Positions 1-8,295 of a DNA stretch of 64,000 nucleotides are shown in pieces. Each line of letters starts with the position of its first letter. Positions within the stretch are counted from its first letter, which is position 1. This DNA is from Clostridiales bacterium (GTDB lineage Bacteria > Bacillota > Clostridia > Oscillospirales > CAG-272). The position numbers were made by a program, and so were the translations under genes. Where the stretch lies: positions 62,001-126,000 of the forward strand of contig QALR01000013.1 in NCBI GenBank assembly GCA_003150035.1, in the 5' to 3' direction. Below the pieces are notes generated by a model. It worked only from the letters and a program-made list of their open reading frames with translations. It was not told the origin of the DNA and searched no databases.

Positions 1-95
1 ACAGGCGACGTCAGATAAGGCGCTATATTTACAAAAATCCGGCAGTCCCTTCATAAAAAGAGACCGCCGGGTTTTTTTGCTCACAAATGGGTATA

Positions 96-803
96 TTACG
101 CCTTTATTTTTATCATCTGTGCTCGGATTTCCTCGCACTTAGCATCAAGCTGTGCGTTCGGAGCAACCGGAACATCCAGGACGGTTTCGCCGTTTGCCCG
201 GATAATCAGATGATAGGCTTTGACCTTATCTTTTTCCACCAATTTCTCTTCGTAATCGATTTTGATGTCCTCTATATCATAAAACCGAATTTCTTTGATG
301 GTTTCGCTTTCGCTGTCTTCTGTCAGGGAAATTCTTTTTGTAGCCGCAAGAATACCGACCTCGGTAAAAAATAAGGCTGTTATAGCGTAGAGGGAGGAAC
401 GGTATTTTCGGTCATTTTTTCCGCGTCGATAAACCCATCCTTTTGTGTCTGCATCCAAGAGGAAGCTTCCGGTCAGGACGGACTCGATTTTGGCCTTGGC
501 GTTGCTGGAAAGATGGAAGCGTTCCGTGATTTCTTTGGCGTATCCTTCTGCCCGCACCGATACATAGGCATCAATATCTTTTTCGCCGGAACGTCTGTAC
601 TGTGGAATCCACGCTATGCAGGCGCCGATGATTACGAGCGCGATTGCGGCGAAATCCTGATAAGGAACTAAATAAACCCAGAAAAAATAAGACAGCACGA
701 TCATGATAACACCGATGGCGAGCAAAACAATGCCTACATAAAAATGAGTGTCAGCGCCTTTGAAATAGCGCAGGTTCTTGCTGTAATCCATAAAATCCAC
801 CAT
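96..803 (-). CDS. Two-TM membrane protein of unknown function
   Basis: Up to 235 residues. Two hydrophobic helices lie near residues 22-45 and 52-67, followed by a soluble region of about 165 residues rich in beta-type segments. I do not recognise a catalytic motif; the soluble part could be a PH-like fold, which is a guess. Two starts are possible. The ATG at 791 has GGTGG five bases upstream and is the better one, giving 231 residues; the ATG at 803 has only a weak GGTAAAG. It stands alone, with about 290 bases of AT-rich sequence without visible genes between it and the next terminator. Confidence 0.6.
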   Translation of the reverse strand: MVDFMDYSKNLRYFKGADTHFYVGIVLLAIGVIMIVLSYFFWVYLVPYQDFAAIALVIIGACIAWIPQYRRSGEKDIDAYVSVRAEGYAKEITERFHLSSNAKAKIESVLTGSFLLDADTKGWVYRRGKNDRKYRSSLYAITALFFTEVGILAATKRISLTEDSESETIKEIRFYDIEDIKIDYEEKLVEKDKVKAYHLIIRANGETVLDVPVAPNAQLDAKCEEIRAQMIKIKA

Positions 804-1094
804 GCTTTACCGCTCACAAGCGGCAAATCCTTTCTTAATTTCTCAGCTGCATAGAACAAAAGATGTGCGCAGAAATTGAGGCGGTCGGGCGTGGAACTTT
901 GCGTCTTTTCGGTTTTCCCCGTTGAATCATGAAAAGAAGTTTTCTATATTATAAATAAAATTTCTTGTTTTGTCAATATTTATATCCAATTATGATATCA
1001 ACTGTTCGTTGAGTGAATCAAATATTTTGATAGAAAATTGAATAAAAGACAAAAAACTGTCTCGTAGAGAATATCGCGTGCGTTTTGCAGCTAT

Positions 1095-1131
1095 AAAAAA
1101 GCCGTGTGCCGCTGAGCGTGCACACGGGCTT
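1095..1131 (-). terminator. Intrinsic terminator of the 1168-2241 gene
   Basis: On the minus strand a GC-rich stem (GCCCGTGTGC with GCACACGGC, one bulge) is followed by six T. It lies about 37 bases beyond the stop of the propeller-like gene. Nothing else is visible between here and 803. Confidence 0.75.
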
Positions 1132-1167
1132 CTATTCTTGAACCATAGGGCTTGATGTTGAAACGAT

Positions 1168-2241
1168 TTATTCTGTTTTTTCAAAGGGAGCGGGCAATGC
1201 GCCTGTGTAGCGGTAAAGACGGATATGGGAATCAAATTCTCCGTTTTCTCCATGGTCCTCGGAGAAATAGAAGTACCCGTCTCCAAGGGAAGCCATGCCG
1301 GTGGTTCCGTATCGGAATTCGTATCCGTAAATTCCGGAGGCTTCGTCGAAAAGACCTGTCTGCCTAAGAGCGAGAACCTCGCCGACTTCACCGGCACAGC
1401 CGAGGAGCGGCTCCGTACGCGGCGCCTGCTTTCCATCGATGACGTATAAAGAATAGTTGGGATATTGTTCTTTTCTTCCGCGGTAGACCGCCATGAAAAT
1501 ATCTCCGGTATAGGCATCGTATTCCAGATTTTGAACACCGTATTCTGTATTCCCGGTCCGAACAAAATATTTCCCGTCGCAGCAGGCGGGCCCGCTTGTG
1601 TGGATGTTCTCTGACGAAAGGACGGCTTCGAAGGGAAGAATGGCTTCCGGACGATAGGAGAGCAGCACCTGATAGTCATTGTCGGTGCGGGTTTTGTCAC
1701 CGTAAATGCCGTATGCGACAAACAAACGCATATCGTTGCTTTTGCCGGGCATAGGAGCAAAAGTAATCCCGTCAATGCCGGAACAGCCATGGCGATGCGC
1801 CATAGACTTGCCGTGCTCGGTCCAAACTGCCAGATAATCTTCGGTCGCTTCACGCAGCCAAACAGTGGTCACGATCCCATCGCGTGTGGCACTCATGTCC
1901 GGACGTGTAATTTTTTCTCCGTCAAAAATTGCAATATAAAAAGCGTTTTTGACTTGACCGTCGAGTCCGAGCTTTTTTAAGATTCCCCGGCCGATTTCGT
2001 CGTTTTTATATTCCAAAGAAGCATAAATTCGTCCGTCTGTCTCGTTATAGGCAAGGCAACCGAGATGCCCGGTAAATCCTTTCACAGAGCCAATGAGGTT
2101 CCCCGCCATGTCAAGCTTGATAAGAGCAGTGGTAAAAGAGCAGTAGATATATTGCCTTTTTTTGTCGATTGCAATTCCTTGGATATGTCCGGTACGCCAT
2201 TTTCCGGTATAAATGGTCTTTGGCAGTGCAAAATGTCCCAT
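1168..2241 (-). CDS. Beta-propeller-like protein of unknown function
   Basis: 357 residues with no signal peptide and no TM helix. The chain has repeated hydrophobic beta segments with GxIYAS, DGKYFVRT and GDGYFYFSE patches, as in YncE/SMP-30-like propellers. Propeller fold is inference; no enzymatic residues can be assigned. The start is supported by GGAAG about eight bases upstream. It sits 63 bases downstream of the deacetylase gene in the same direction and is closed by a terminator at 1095-1131, so it is probably the last gene of a three-gene unit that begins with the SPFH gene. Confidence 0.5.
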   Translation of the reverse strand: MGHFALPKTIYTGKWRTGHIQGIAIDKKRQYIYCSFTTALIKLDMAGNLIGSVKGFTGHLGCLAYNETDGRIYASLEYKNDEIGRGILKKLGLDGQVKNAFYIAIFDGEKITRPDMSATRDGIVTTVWLREATEDYLAVWTEHGKSMAHRHGCSGIDGITFAPMPGKSNDMRLFVAYGIYGDKTRTDNDYQVLLSYRPEAILPFEAVLSSENIHTSGPACCDGKYFVRTGNTEYGVQNLEYDAYTGDIFMAVYRGRKEQYPNYSLYVIDGKQAPRTEPLLGCAGEVGEVLALRQTGLFDEASGIYGYEFRYGTTGMASLGDGYFYFSEDHGENGEFDSHIRLYRYTGALPAPFEKTE

Positions 2242-2304
2242 TTTTCTTCTTCCCTTCTATGATTTTGCATTTCCGTAAAGGCATAAAGTATTCGTAATGC
2301 ACAA

Positions 2305-3126
2305 TTATTCCAGCAATCTAAGAAAATCTGACATAGCCATATCTCGCACCACGTAGCTGCGCGGCAGGCGGGTATTGGGATAATATTCACAAGTAGGATG
2401 TTCTGTCGTGTAGCAATATTCATACCCACATTCCGCGGCGACAAGCTCCGATAAACTATCATATGCACCGCTCGGATAGGCAAGCGCGCGCACGGGTTCT
2501 CCTGTCAGCTCTTCGAGCCAACGCCGGGATTCTGCGAGTTCGGCCTCGAGCGTTTCCTTATCGATACCGGCGAGGTTCTGGTGGGTTTTGGTATGGCTTG
2601 CAAAACGAATATGTCCGCTTTCCTGCATTTCAAGAATTTGTTCCTCATTCAAATGCCCTTCGGTGCCAATGAGGTCGGAAATGAGGAAAATGGTCGCTTT
2701 CATGTCATATTTTTCAAGGAGAGGCAGGACATTCGTGTAATTGTCTGCATATCCATCGTCAAAGGTAAGGACGACACAGGGCTCTCCTCTGGTTTCGGCG
2801 AGTTCATCCGCAAAGACGGTTTTATAGCCGAGCCGCTTGATTTCAGCGAGCTGCGCTTCAAAATCTGAGATCCGCACGAAGAGGTATTCGTTCGGACCAT
2901 AGGTCTCATCGGATACCAGATGATAAAGCAAAACCTTGGTATTATCCGTATAGGAATACGGCGCGGCGACAGAGCTTCCGGCAAGGAAAAAAACGAGTAT
3001 TGAAGCCAGAATAACAGCGGCAAAGGACACGAGTACGGCTGCCCGTGCCCGGGAGGCGCTTTTGGTGCCCTTTGGCTTTTGGAGCTTGGGGAGGGCAGAT
3101 TCACTCGTTTGAAGCTGCTGTTTCAT
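2305..3126 (-). CDS. Membrane-anchored polysaccharide deacetylase
   Basis: 273 residues from the ATG at 3126. A longer reading from 3222 would lie inside the SPFH gene. An N-terminal TM anchor (about 27-50) precedes a NodB-type carbohydrate esterase 4 domain. The metal and catalytic motifs are visible: TFDDGY (about 121-126), SHTKTH (about 177-182) and an RALAYPSG motif. The family removes N- or O-acetyl groups from peptidoglycan or exopolysaccharide outside the membrane. The start overlaps the end of the SPFH gene by 26 bases, so the two are probably translationally coupled. Substrate cannot be decided from sequence. Confidence 0.85.
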   Translation of the reverse strand: MKQQLQTSESALPKLQKPKGTKSASRARAAVLVSFAAVILASILVFFLAGSSVAAPYSYTDNTKVLLYHLVSDETYGPNEYLFVRISDFEAQLAEIKRLGYKTVFADELAETRGEPCVVLTFDDGYADNYTNVLPLLEKYDMKATIFLISDLIGTEGHLNEEQILEMQESGHIRFASHTKTHQNLAGIDKETLEAELAESRRWLEELTGEPVRALAYPSGAYDSLSELVAAECGYEYCYTTEHPTCEYYPNTRLPRSYVVRDMAMSDFLRLLE

Positions 3127-4069
3127 CGTTTGTGCCGATATTGAGAATCGGGAGGGTGCCGCCTTCACCGCCGACGTAGGTCGGCAACTTGCCGTCCCAT
3201 TTTTCAACATATTTGTATTCAATCAGGTCAGAAGACAGGCTGTCCCCGATTTTCGCGTTTGCTTCCGCTTCTTTTTCTCCGGCGTACGCCCTTGCGTCTG
3301 CTTCGATCTTTTGTACTTCCGCAGCGGCTTCCGCCTCAATGACGGCGCGCTCAGCAGCGGCTTCTGCCTCCAGAATGGCCTGCTCCTGCTCAATCTGCGC
3401 CTTCAGCTTATTCTGTTCGGCGACCTGTTTTGCCTCTACCGCATCGGTGTATGTATCGGAAAAATCGAGGTTTTCAATCGAGGCGTCAATGACCTCAATG
3501 TTATAGGCTGCAAGCTTTTCGACCAGAATCGCTTTGATTTCGGAGGAAAGCTGTTCCCGGCTGGCAATCAGACTTTCTGCATTATATTTGGCGATGACGC
3601 TTTTTACAGATTCCTGAACTCTCGGTTCAATGACGGTGGAATAGTAGTCCTTGCCAATGGTTCTGTAAATGGTTTGAGCGTTCGCCTTTTCAATCTGGTA
3701 GTTTAGGGTGTAGATGGTGGCGACCTCCTGAATATCGCTTGAAAAGCAGGAAAGCTCCACCATAGATTTCTGAATGCGGTTGTCCATTTTGATGACTTGC
3801 TGCCACGGCGCTTTTGCATGGATACCTGCCTCATAGGTGTAATCTTCCACGCGGCCGAAGGACGTAACGATGCCGGTATGTCCCGTTGGAATCGATGTTA
3901 TGCAGCTAATAGAAATCAGCGCGATGCCAAGAACAAGACATGCGCCACAGGCGGCGCTGCCCGCTTTTTTCTTTTTCGGAAACATGCCGTTTTTGCATTT
4001 TTTCAGCACAGAAATAATGATTCCAATGCTAGCGACCAAAGCCAGAATGCCAATCACAAAAAGAAACAT
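3101..4069 (-). CDS. SPFH/band 7 (prohibitin-like) membrane protein
   Basis: 322 residues. Two N-terminal hydrophobic helices (about 1-23 and 36-58) are followed by a band 7/prohibitin domain (about 60-230, including IPTGHTGIVTSFGRVED and APWQQV). An alanine/glutamate-rich coiled coil (about 215-275) comes next and then a short tail. This is the usual architecture of prohibitin-like scaffolds that organise membrane microdomains. It is the first gene of a minus-strand unit and has a near-consensus promoter at 4130-4158. Its end overlaps the deacetylase start. Confidence 0.85.
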   Translation of the reverse strand: MFLFVIGILALVASIGIIISVLKKCKNGMFPKKKKAGSAACGACLVLGIALISISCITSIPTGHTGIVTSFGRVEDYTYEAGIHAKAPWQQVIKMDNRIQKSMVELSCFSSDIQEVATIYTLNYQIEKANAQTIYRTIGKDYYSTVIEPRVQESVKSVIAKYNAESLIASREQLSSEIKAILVEKLAAYNIEVIDASIENLDFSDTYTDAVEAKQVAEQNKLKAQIEQEQAILEAEAAAERAVIEAEAAAEVQKIEADARAYAGEKEAEANAKIGDSLSSDLIEYKYVEKWDGKLPTYVGGEGGTLPILNIGTNDETAASNE

Positions 4070-4129
4070 AGAAACACTCCCATTCCGCCGTCTGACGCGG
4101 CTTTTGTATTTTAGAATATCAACGGTATC

Positions 4130-4158
4130 ATTCTATCTTTTTTTCGCAGAGATGTCAA
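4130..4158 (-). promoter_or_regulatory. Sigma-A type promoter of the SPFH operon
   Basis: On the minus strand TTGACA (4153-4158), a 17-base spacer and TAGAAT (4130-4135) precede the SPFH start by about 60 bases. Confidence 0.75.
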
Positions 4159-4328
4159 GACTTTTATGAACAGAAGCGCTTTTTAGAAAGATGGAAAAAA
4201 GTATTTTTCATTTATTCTCCAAGGGTTTTTAGTTCCTGTGTGTTTCTTTGTTTTCTGCTCTGATTTTGTATAACCTTCTCCTGCTTTGGGTAAAATAACC
4301 ATATCAAAAAAAGAAAGGAATGCGAACT

Positions 4329-5582
4329 ATGAAAAAAGTCGGAATCACATTTTTCATCTTATGCATGCTTCTTTGTCTTGGCGTCTCGGCAAGTGCTGCC
4401 GGGCTTTTGTCGCCCGCTATCTCGGTCTTGCAGGAGGAGACCGCTATGATAAAAACGGGAGTGGGGACCAACTCGGTATCCTTTGATGCAGAGGATTTTA
4501 CGGAACTGCTCGGCGATGAAGATTTCCTCGCCATCGAAATTACCTCGCTGCCGGAGGTATCGGATGGAGTTTTGAAGCTTGGGGCCGTCGACGTGACGCC
4601 GGGGCAGCTCATTTCGTATGAGGCGCTCGCGGCACTCCGGTTTATTCCGGCGCAGGAGGGAGCGGTTGCCACATTTCAGTTCAAGCCGTATGGAGACCGT
4701 TATGAAAATTCCTTTGTCTGCACCGTCTGTATGCTGGATGCCTTAAATTTTGCTCCGACGGCAGCCGCGACGGAGCTTGACGCAAAAGAATCGATACCGG
4801 TGTACGCGACTTTGTCGGCGGAGGATCCAGAGGGGGATGCCGTGACGTATGTCATTGTAGAAAAACCGAAAAAGGGAACGTTGAAGCTTACGGATGAAAT
4901 CGCCGGCAGCTATTGTTATACGGCGGACGAGGGTACGGCAGGGAAGGACTCCTTCACGTATATTGTCGTGGATGCCTATGGAAACCAGTCGGAACCTGCG
5001 ACGGTGAATATTGCAACAACGGAAAATGGGACGGGAATCCTTTATACGGACCTTGCGGGCAGTGAATATCAGCTTCCGGCGGTGGCAATGGCGGAAATGG
5101 GGGTCATTGTCGGAGAACAGATTGGCGATGAGAGATTCTTTTATCCGGACAAAACCGTTTCCAGATCCGATTTTCTCATCATGGCAATGAACGCGATGGG
5201 AATCGATCCTACCCTGATTGCAGCGGATGAATCCGGCTTTGCCGACAGTGCTTCTTTTACGGAGTATCAGAATGAATATATTTCCGCGGCCGCAGGGCTG
5301 TCGCTTGTTGTCGGAATCGATACGGAGGACGGCCGATGCTTCCTGCCGAACGAGGCGATTACGTCTGCGCAGGCGGCAACGCTCATCAGCAGGATTGCGG
5401 CCATGGAAGAGTTGCCGTTTGGCGACGCTGTTTATGCCTGCGTCGGAACGGATGACGAAATATCAGACGATGGGTATGCGATGCTGGCGTCCGTCGGGCT
5501 TGCCTTGTCTGAGGACAGGGATGTCCGGCTGACGCGGGCGGATACGGTTTCTTTGCTTTATACACTGACCTGTATGCAATAG
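4329..5582 (+). CDS. Secreted Ig-like / S-layer homology protein
   Basis: 417 residues from ATG 4329, with GAAAGGA about ten bases upstream; ATG 4320 lies inside that site and is less likely. A signal peptide (about 1-25) leads into a beta-rich region, then a tandem-95/Big_9-type Ig-like domain (about 138-235, with DPEGDAVTY, GTLKL and GKDSFTYIV). One to two SLH domains follow (about 245-360, with a FYPDKTVSRSDFLIMAMNAMG core). SLH domains usually bind pyruvylated cell-wall polymers. It is divergently transcribed from the SPFH gene and closed by a terminator. Confidence 0.8.
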   Translation: MKKVGITFFILCMLLCLGVSASAAGLLSPAISVLQEETAMIKTGVGTNSVSFDAEDFTELLGDEDFLAIEITSLPEVSDGVLKLGAVDVTPGQLISYEALAALRFIPAQEGAVATFQFKPYGDRYENSFVCTVCMLDALNFAPTAAATELDAKESIPVYATLSAEDPEGDAVTYVIVEKPKKGTLKLTDEIAGSYCYTADEGTAGKDSFTYIVVDAYGNQSEPATVNIATTENGTGILYTDLAGSEYQLPAVAMAEMGVIVGEQIGDERFFYPDKTVSRSDFLIMAMNAMGIDPTLIAADESGFADSASFTEYQNEYISAAAGLSLVVGIDTEDGRCFLPNEAITSAQAATLISRIAAMEELPFGDAVYACVGTDDEISDDGYAMLASVGLALSEDRDVRLTRADTVSLLYTLTCMQ

Positions 5583-5598
5583 GAGGAAAGGGAGGTAA

Positions 5599-5629
5599 AC
5601 GGGAAATCCTTCGGGATTTCCCGTTTTTT
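5599..5629 (+). terminator. Intrinsic terminator after the SLH gene
   Basis: A perfect ACGGGAAATCC / GGATTTCCCGT stem with a TTCG-type loop is followed by six T, 17 bases after the stop codon. Confidence 0.85.
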
Positions 5630-5641
5630 CTCGCAATCATC

Positions 5642-5671
5642 TTGACAAGAGGTTTTTCGTCATGCTATAAT
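5642..5671 (+). promoter_or_regulatory. Consensus promoter of tRNA-Gln
   Basis: TTGACA (5642-5647), an 18-base spacer and TATAAT (5666-5671). The tRNA begins 23 bases further on. Confidence 0.85.
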
Positions 5672-5693
5672 AAATCCGCTTTCATATGGATAT

Positions 5694-5771
5694 TGGGATA
5701 TAGCCAAGTTGGTTAAGGCACAAGACTTTGACTCTTGCACTCCGCTGGTTCGAGTCCAGCTATCCCAGCCA
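5694..5771 (+). tRNA. tRNA-Gln (anticodon TTG), CCA encoded
   Basis: The acceptor stem TGGGATA / TATCCCA is perfect. The anticodon loop CTTTGAC gives TTG, and the T-arm is CTGG-TTCGAGT-CCAG. A discriminator G and an encoded CCA end the gene at 5771. It has its own promoter and terminator. tRNA 3' ends are common ICE insertion sites, but no repeat of this 3' end is seen further right in the window. Confidence 0.93.
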
Positions 5772-5811
5772 TCATGAGTGTCTGATTTAGATGCAGGCAC
5801 GAAAAAACGAG

Positions 5812-5847
5812 AAAAGCGGAGATTTCGAGAGATTTCTCCGCTTTTTT
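5812..5847 (+). terminator. Terminator after tRNA-Gln
   Basis: An AAAAGCGGAGA / TCTCCGCTTTT stem with a short loop ends in a T run, 41 bases after the CCA end. Confidence 0.8.
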
Positions 5848-5902
5848 CGACTCTGAAGTTTTTCGAAATTTTGTAGATGCATTTCGGGCATTTCGGGTCT
5901 GT

Positions 5903-6228
5903 AGACAGATTCGAACCGGCGAAATGCATTTTTTGATATAGATTCCCCACAGAAGCAAAACCGTGGACAGATTCGAACCGCCACACACTTTCCGAAGCCT
6001 TTCAAAAATCCTTCCCGTTCAAAATTTATTTACAAAGCCATAGATGCAACGACGTTTTGGACAGATTTGAACTACCACACTACTCCACCTGCCGAAAACA
6101 AGGTGAATCCAAAAAAGATGCAATTTCAGTTTGGATAGATTCGAACCACCACATTGCTTCAAAAGCAATGTAAAACGCAAATACAAAATAGCTCCATCGT
6201 TTCAATGGACAGATCCGAACTATCGAAA
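5903..6228 (-). repeat. Array of five tRNA T-arm-like repeats
   Basis: A 22-base motif, best form GGACAGATTCGAACCGCCAC on the plus strand, occurs at about 5903, 5965, 6059, 6133 and 6207 (steps 62, 94, 74, 74). Read on the minus strand, four copies fold into a five-pair T-stem with a seven-base TTCRAAT or TTCGGAT loop; the copy at 5903 has one mismatch. The stems change by compensatory pairs. Three copies also share TGCATCT further on. No full tRNA can be drawn around them. The whole 5.85-6.40 kb stretch has no convincing gene; the short reading frames here are translations of this repeat. Confidence 0.6.
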
Positions 6229-6261
6229 ACCAAATACTGACCTGCTGAAGACAAAGAAAAA

Positions 6262-6285
6262 GCCACGGATCATAAAACCCGTGGC
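6262..6285. terminator. Hairpin beyond the T-arm repeats
   Basis: GCCACGG / CCGTGGC stem. The T-rich flank is on the minus-strand 3' side (6254-6261), so it would work mainly for minus-strand transcripts entering the repeat array. Confidence 0.4.
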
Positions 6286-6401
6286 AAAATATTTATCTCC
6301 CCGACAAACAGTAACAGGTTTATCGATGAGATAATTATATCACAAAACCGAGAACAAGTAAACCTATATCCTGTAAACAATCGTAAATATTCTTTCTACA
6401 T

Positions 6402-6438
6402 AGCCAAATGCTTATCAGCCAAGCGTTTGGCTTTTTTT
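6402..6438 (+). terminator. Terminator-like hairpin before the first ICE gene
   Basis: A 12-base stem AGCCAAATGCTT / AAGCGTTTGGCT with one G-T pair is followed by seven T. The ribosome binding site of the next gene starts only a few bases later. It may be an attenuator of the long operon or the end of an upstream leader. Confidence 0.6.
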
Positions 6439-6460
6439 ATTGCAGAAAGGATGATAACAG

Positions 6461-7333
6461 ATGAATGCAATTATCTCAAAGGGCGACAAAACTGCTCACG
6501 TTCAACTCCCCGTAGAACGAAAACAGTTGGCTGGCGCTCTCTCGTATTTGGGAGCAAATCATACTTCCGATTACGACCTCAAATATAATGAGGAAAACAA
6601 AGACGGACTCAAGGTTTCGCTGGAATGCTTCGGTGTCGTAGAAAACGCAATTGCCAAGGCTCTTCCCGTTGGCTTCCGTTTTCACACGCTCAATGAGTCA
6701 CTCACCTTGATGGGCAACCTCCCCTATCAGAACAGACGAGAGGTCGAAAACACAATCAAGGTTGATGGACTCGACTCCTATGAGCAACTCAACAGAATGC
6801 TGACCGAAGCCTATCCTCAGTCAGTTACAACCAAGTACTACTGTCCGCTGACCATTCAGGTTCATAGCCGAGATTGCTACGGTGACATCGATGAGGACGG
6901 CTATGAGGAAGATGCAGAGTTCGCAGCTCGGCACGAAGATCTGATTCGTCAGAAGATGTTGGAGTATAACGCCTATGATGAATGTAATATGGCAGAATAT
7001 TTCCACGGCAACAACGGTGTCTCCGAAAAGCTTCGTTCCGCTGATTGGGATTTTGAGCGCAGAAACGGTGAGCTCTACGGATGTATCACCGTGCAGACCG
7101 CAGGCCCCCTCACAGAGGACGAGGAACAGGATCTCAAGGACTGGATCTCCGGTCAGAACTCGGACGGTCTCGGCGAAGGATTTGAGCAGAGAGAGATCTA
7201 CCTTGACGGCACTCGTTACGGTGGCTTTATGTATGTGAGCCTTTGGAACTCCGGTGACGATTATTATATCGACAACCAAGACGAGTTCGAGGATCGCCTC
7301 ATGTCGGACGGCATGACGATGGGTGGGATGTAA
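6461..7333 (+). CDS. Acidic ICE protein of unknown function
   Basis: 290 residues, strongly acidic, with no TM helix and no signal peptide. The ATG follows AAAGGATG. It has no motif I can name with confidence. Acidity and position next to methylases suggest a DNA-mimic or antirestriction (ArdA-like) role, which is inference only. It is the first gene of the long plus-strand unit. The last residues, SDGMTMGGM, are encoded by sequence that also provides GGTGGG, five bases before the next start. Its stop and the next ATG overlap (TAATG). Confidence 0.55.
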   Translation: MNAIISKGDKTAHVQLPVERKQLAGALSYLGANHTSDYDLKYNEENKDGLKVSLECFGVVENAIAKALPVGFRFHTLNESLTLMGNLPYQNRREVENTIKVDGLDSYEQLNRMLTEAYPQSVTTKYYCPLTIQVHSRDCYGDIDEDGYEEDAEFAARHEDLIRQKMLEYNAYDECNMAEYFHGNNGVSEKLRSADWDFERRNGELYGCITVQTAGPLTEDEEQDLKDWISGQNSDGLGEGFEQREIYLDGTRYGGFMYVSLWNSGDDYYIDNQDEFEDRLMSDGMTMGGM

Positions 7334-7677
7334 TGGCTCTTCTGTTCTCCCACGTTCGTGTTTCAACTCCCGATGGCAACGAAGCGGAATTCCTCGTCAG
7401 CGGTATTCCCAGAGAATTTGATGACTTCGAATACTACACAGCATTCGAAGATTTCCTTGATGGCATTGAGGAAGACCCCGAAATCAGCGTACACGCTGAA
7501 GCCTATCTTTACGGCGAAGGTGAAACCTTCAAGGCATCCATTGAGGAAGTGGCATACTTCCATCTACGAATGCAAAATGATGAGAGATTCCTCTCTGGTC
7601 ATTGCGACAATATCGAATCTGTTGACTTCACCTGCAACTACTCTCCCGATGAACTCTTCGGGATGGATTGGGGGTGA
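7333..7677 (+). CDS. Small acidic ICE protein
   Basis: 114 residues, acidic, soluble and not recognised. It starts inside the stop of the previous gene (TAATG) and relies on the GGTGGG embedded there. It ends with GMDWG, whose codons supply the GGGGGTGA site for the next gene two bases downstream. Coupled translation with both neighbours is therefore likely. No cysteines cluster and no membrane segment is present. Confidence 0.6.
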   Translation: MALLFSHVRVSTPDGNEAEFLVSGIPREFDDFEYYTAFEDFLDGIEEDPEISVHAEAYLYGEGETFKASIEEVAYFHLRMQNDERFLSGHCDNIESVDFTCNYSPDELFGMDWG

Positions 7678-7679
7678 GT

Positions 7680-8018
7680 ATGACAGAAAACTACTACGAT
7701 GTACTCCTTGGCTTTTCGGACGAGCTGGATGATAAGAGTACAGAACTTTACAGTGTGAAAGAAGTGGCTGACTTCATTCATACTCACGGTGGCGGTTATA
7801 TCACCGAAACAGATGGCACTCCACTACTTCAGATTGCATACGGTAATTATTTTGAAATTAGCGAAGAAAGTGATTTCTATAGCGATATCGAAGATAATAC
7901 CTTACGCAATGAGGGCGAGGGTATGTGCTTCGTCTTCTGCAATGATATGCGTTACAAATACGCACTCATGGCAGAACTCCGCAAAGGCGAAGGCTTTGAG
8001 GACCGATATCAATGGTAA
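7680..8018 (+). CDS. Small acidic ICE protein
   Basis: 112 residues from the ATG at 7680, with GGGGG immediately upstream. A longer start at 7668 would lie inside that ribosome binding site. Acidic, soluble and not recognised; the N-terminus is MTENYYDVLLGFSDEL. It belongs to the same coupled series of small accessory proteins and is followed 16 bases later by the next gene. Confidence 0.55.
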   Translation: MTENYYDVLLGFSDELDDKSTELYSVKEVADFIHTHGGGYITETDGTPLLQIAYGNYFEISEESDFYSDIEDNTLRNEGEGMCFVFCNDMRYKYALMAELRKGEGFEDRYQW

Positions 8019-8034
8019 GGAAAGAGGTGAACCA

Positions 8035-8295
8035 ATGAACTATTTTGATAAGAACGGCAACCAGATCAAGGCAGGTATGGATATCCGCATGGCAGACGGC
8101 AGCTTCGAGCGAGTCTATGAAACCACCGACGCCTATGGAAATCCCGACCTTGGTATCAACGCATCCAACGAGGAATATCTCGAAAGACATCCCTATGCCA
8201 GCCGAGAGTATTACTCCCTCTGCAATTTCGACATGAGCGAGGTTGAGATCGTCGATCAGATGGAACTGCCCGGAATGTCCATGGGTGGGATGTGA
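8035..8295 (+). CDS. Small ICE protein with MGGM tail
   Basis: 86 residues. GAGGTG lies eight bases before the ATG at 8035. A longer frame beginning at 7789 overlaps the previous gene and is not supported. The protein begins MNYFDKNGNQIKAGMDIR, a pattern seen in small phage and ICE proteins that resemble a short beta barrel. It ends in PGMSMGGM, nearly identical to the tails of two unrelated neighbours. No function is known to me. Confidence 0.55.
   Translation: MNYFDKNGNQIKAGMDIRMADGSFERVYETTDAYGNPDLGINASNEEYLERHPYASREYYSLCNFDMSEVEIVDQMELPGMSMGGM

Noticed and set aside
990..1853. 287-codon minus-strand frame overlapping the propeller-like gene
   Set aside because: It runs through the terminator and is an out-of-frame shadow of 1168-2241, which has better codon use and a proper start.
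5660..6005. Overlapping minus-strand reading frames of 72-108 residues
   Set aside because: They translate the tRNA, its terminator and the T-arm-like repeats. There is no ribosome binding site or protein-like composition.
5694..6460. attL/attR of an ICE inserted in tRNA-Gln
   Set aside because: The location is attractive, but I find no direct repeat of the tRNA 3' end in the rest of the window, so no attachment site is called.
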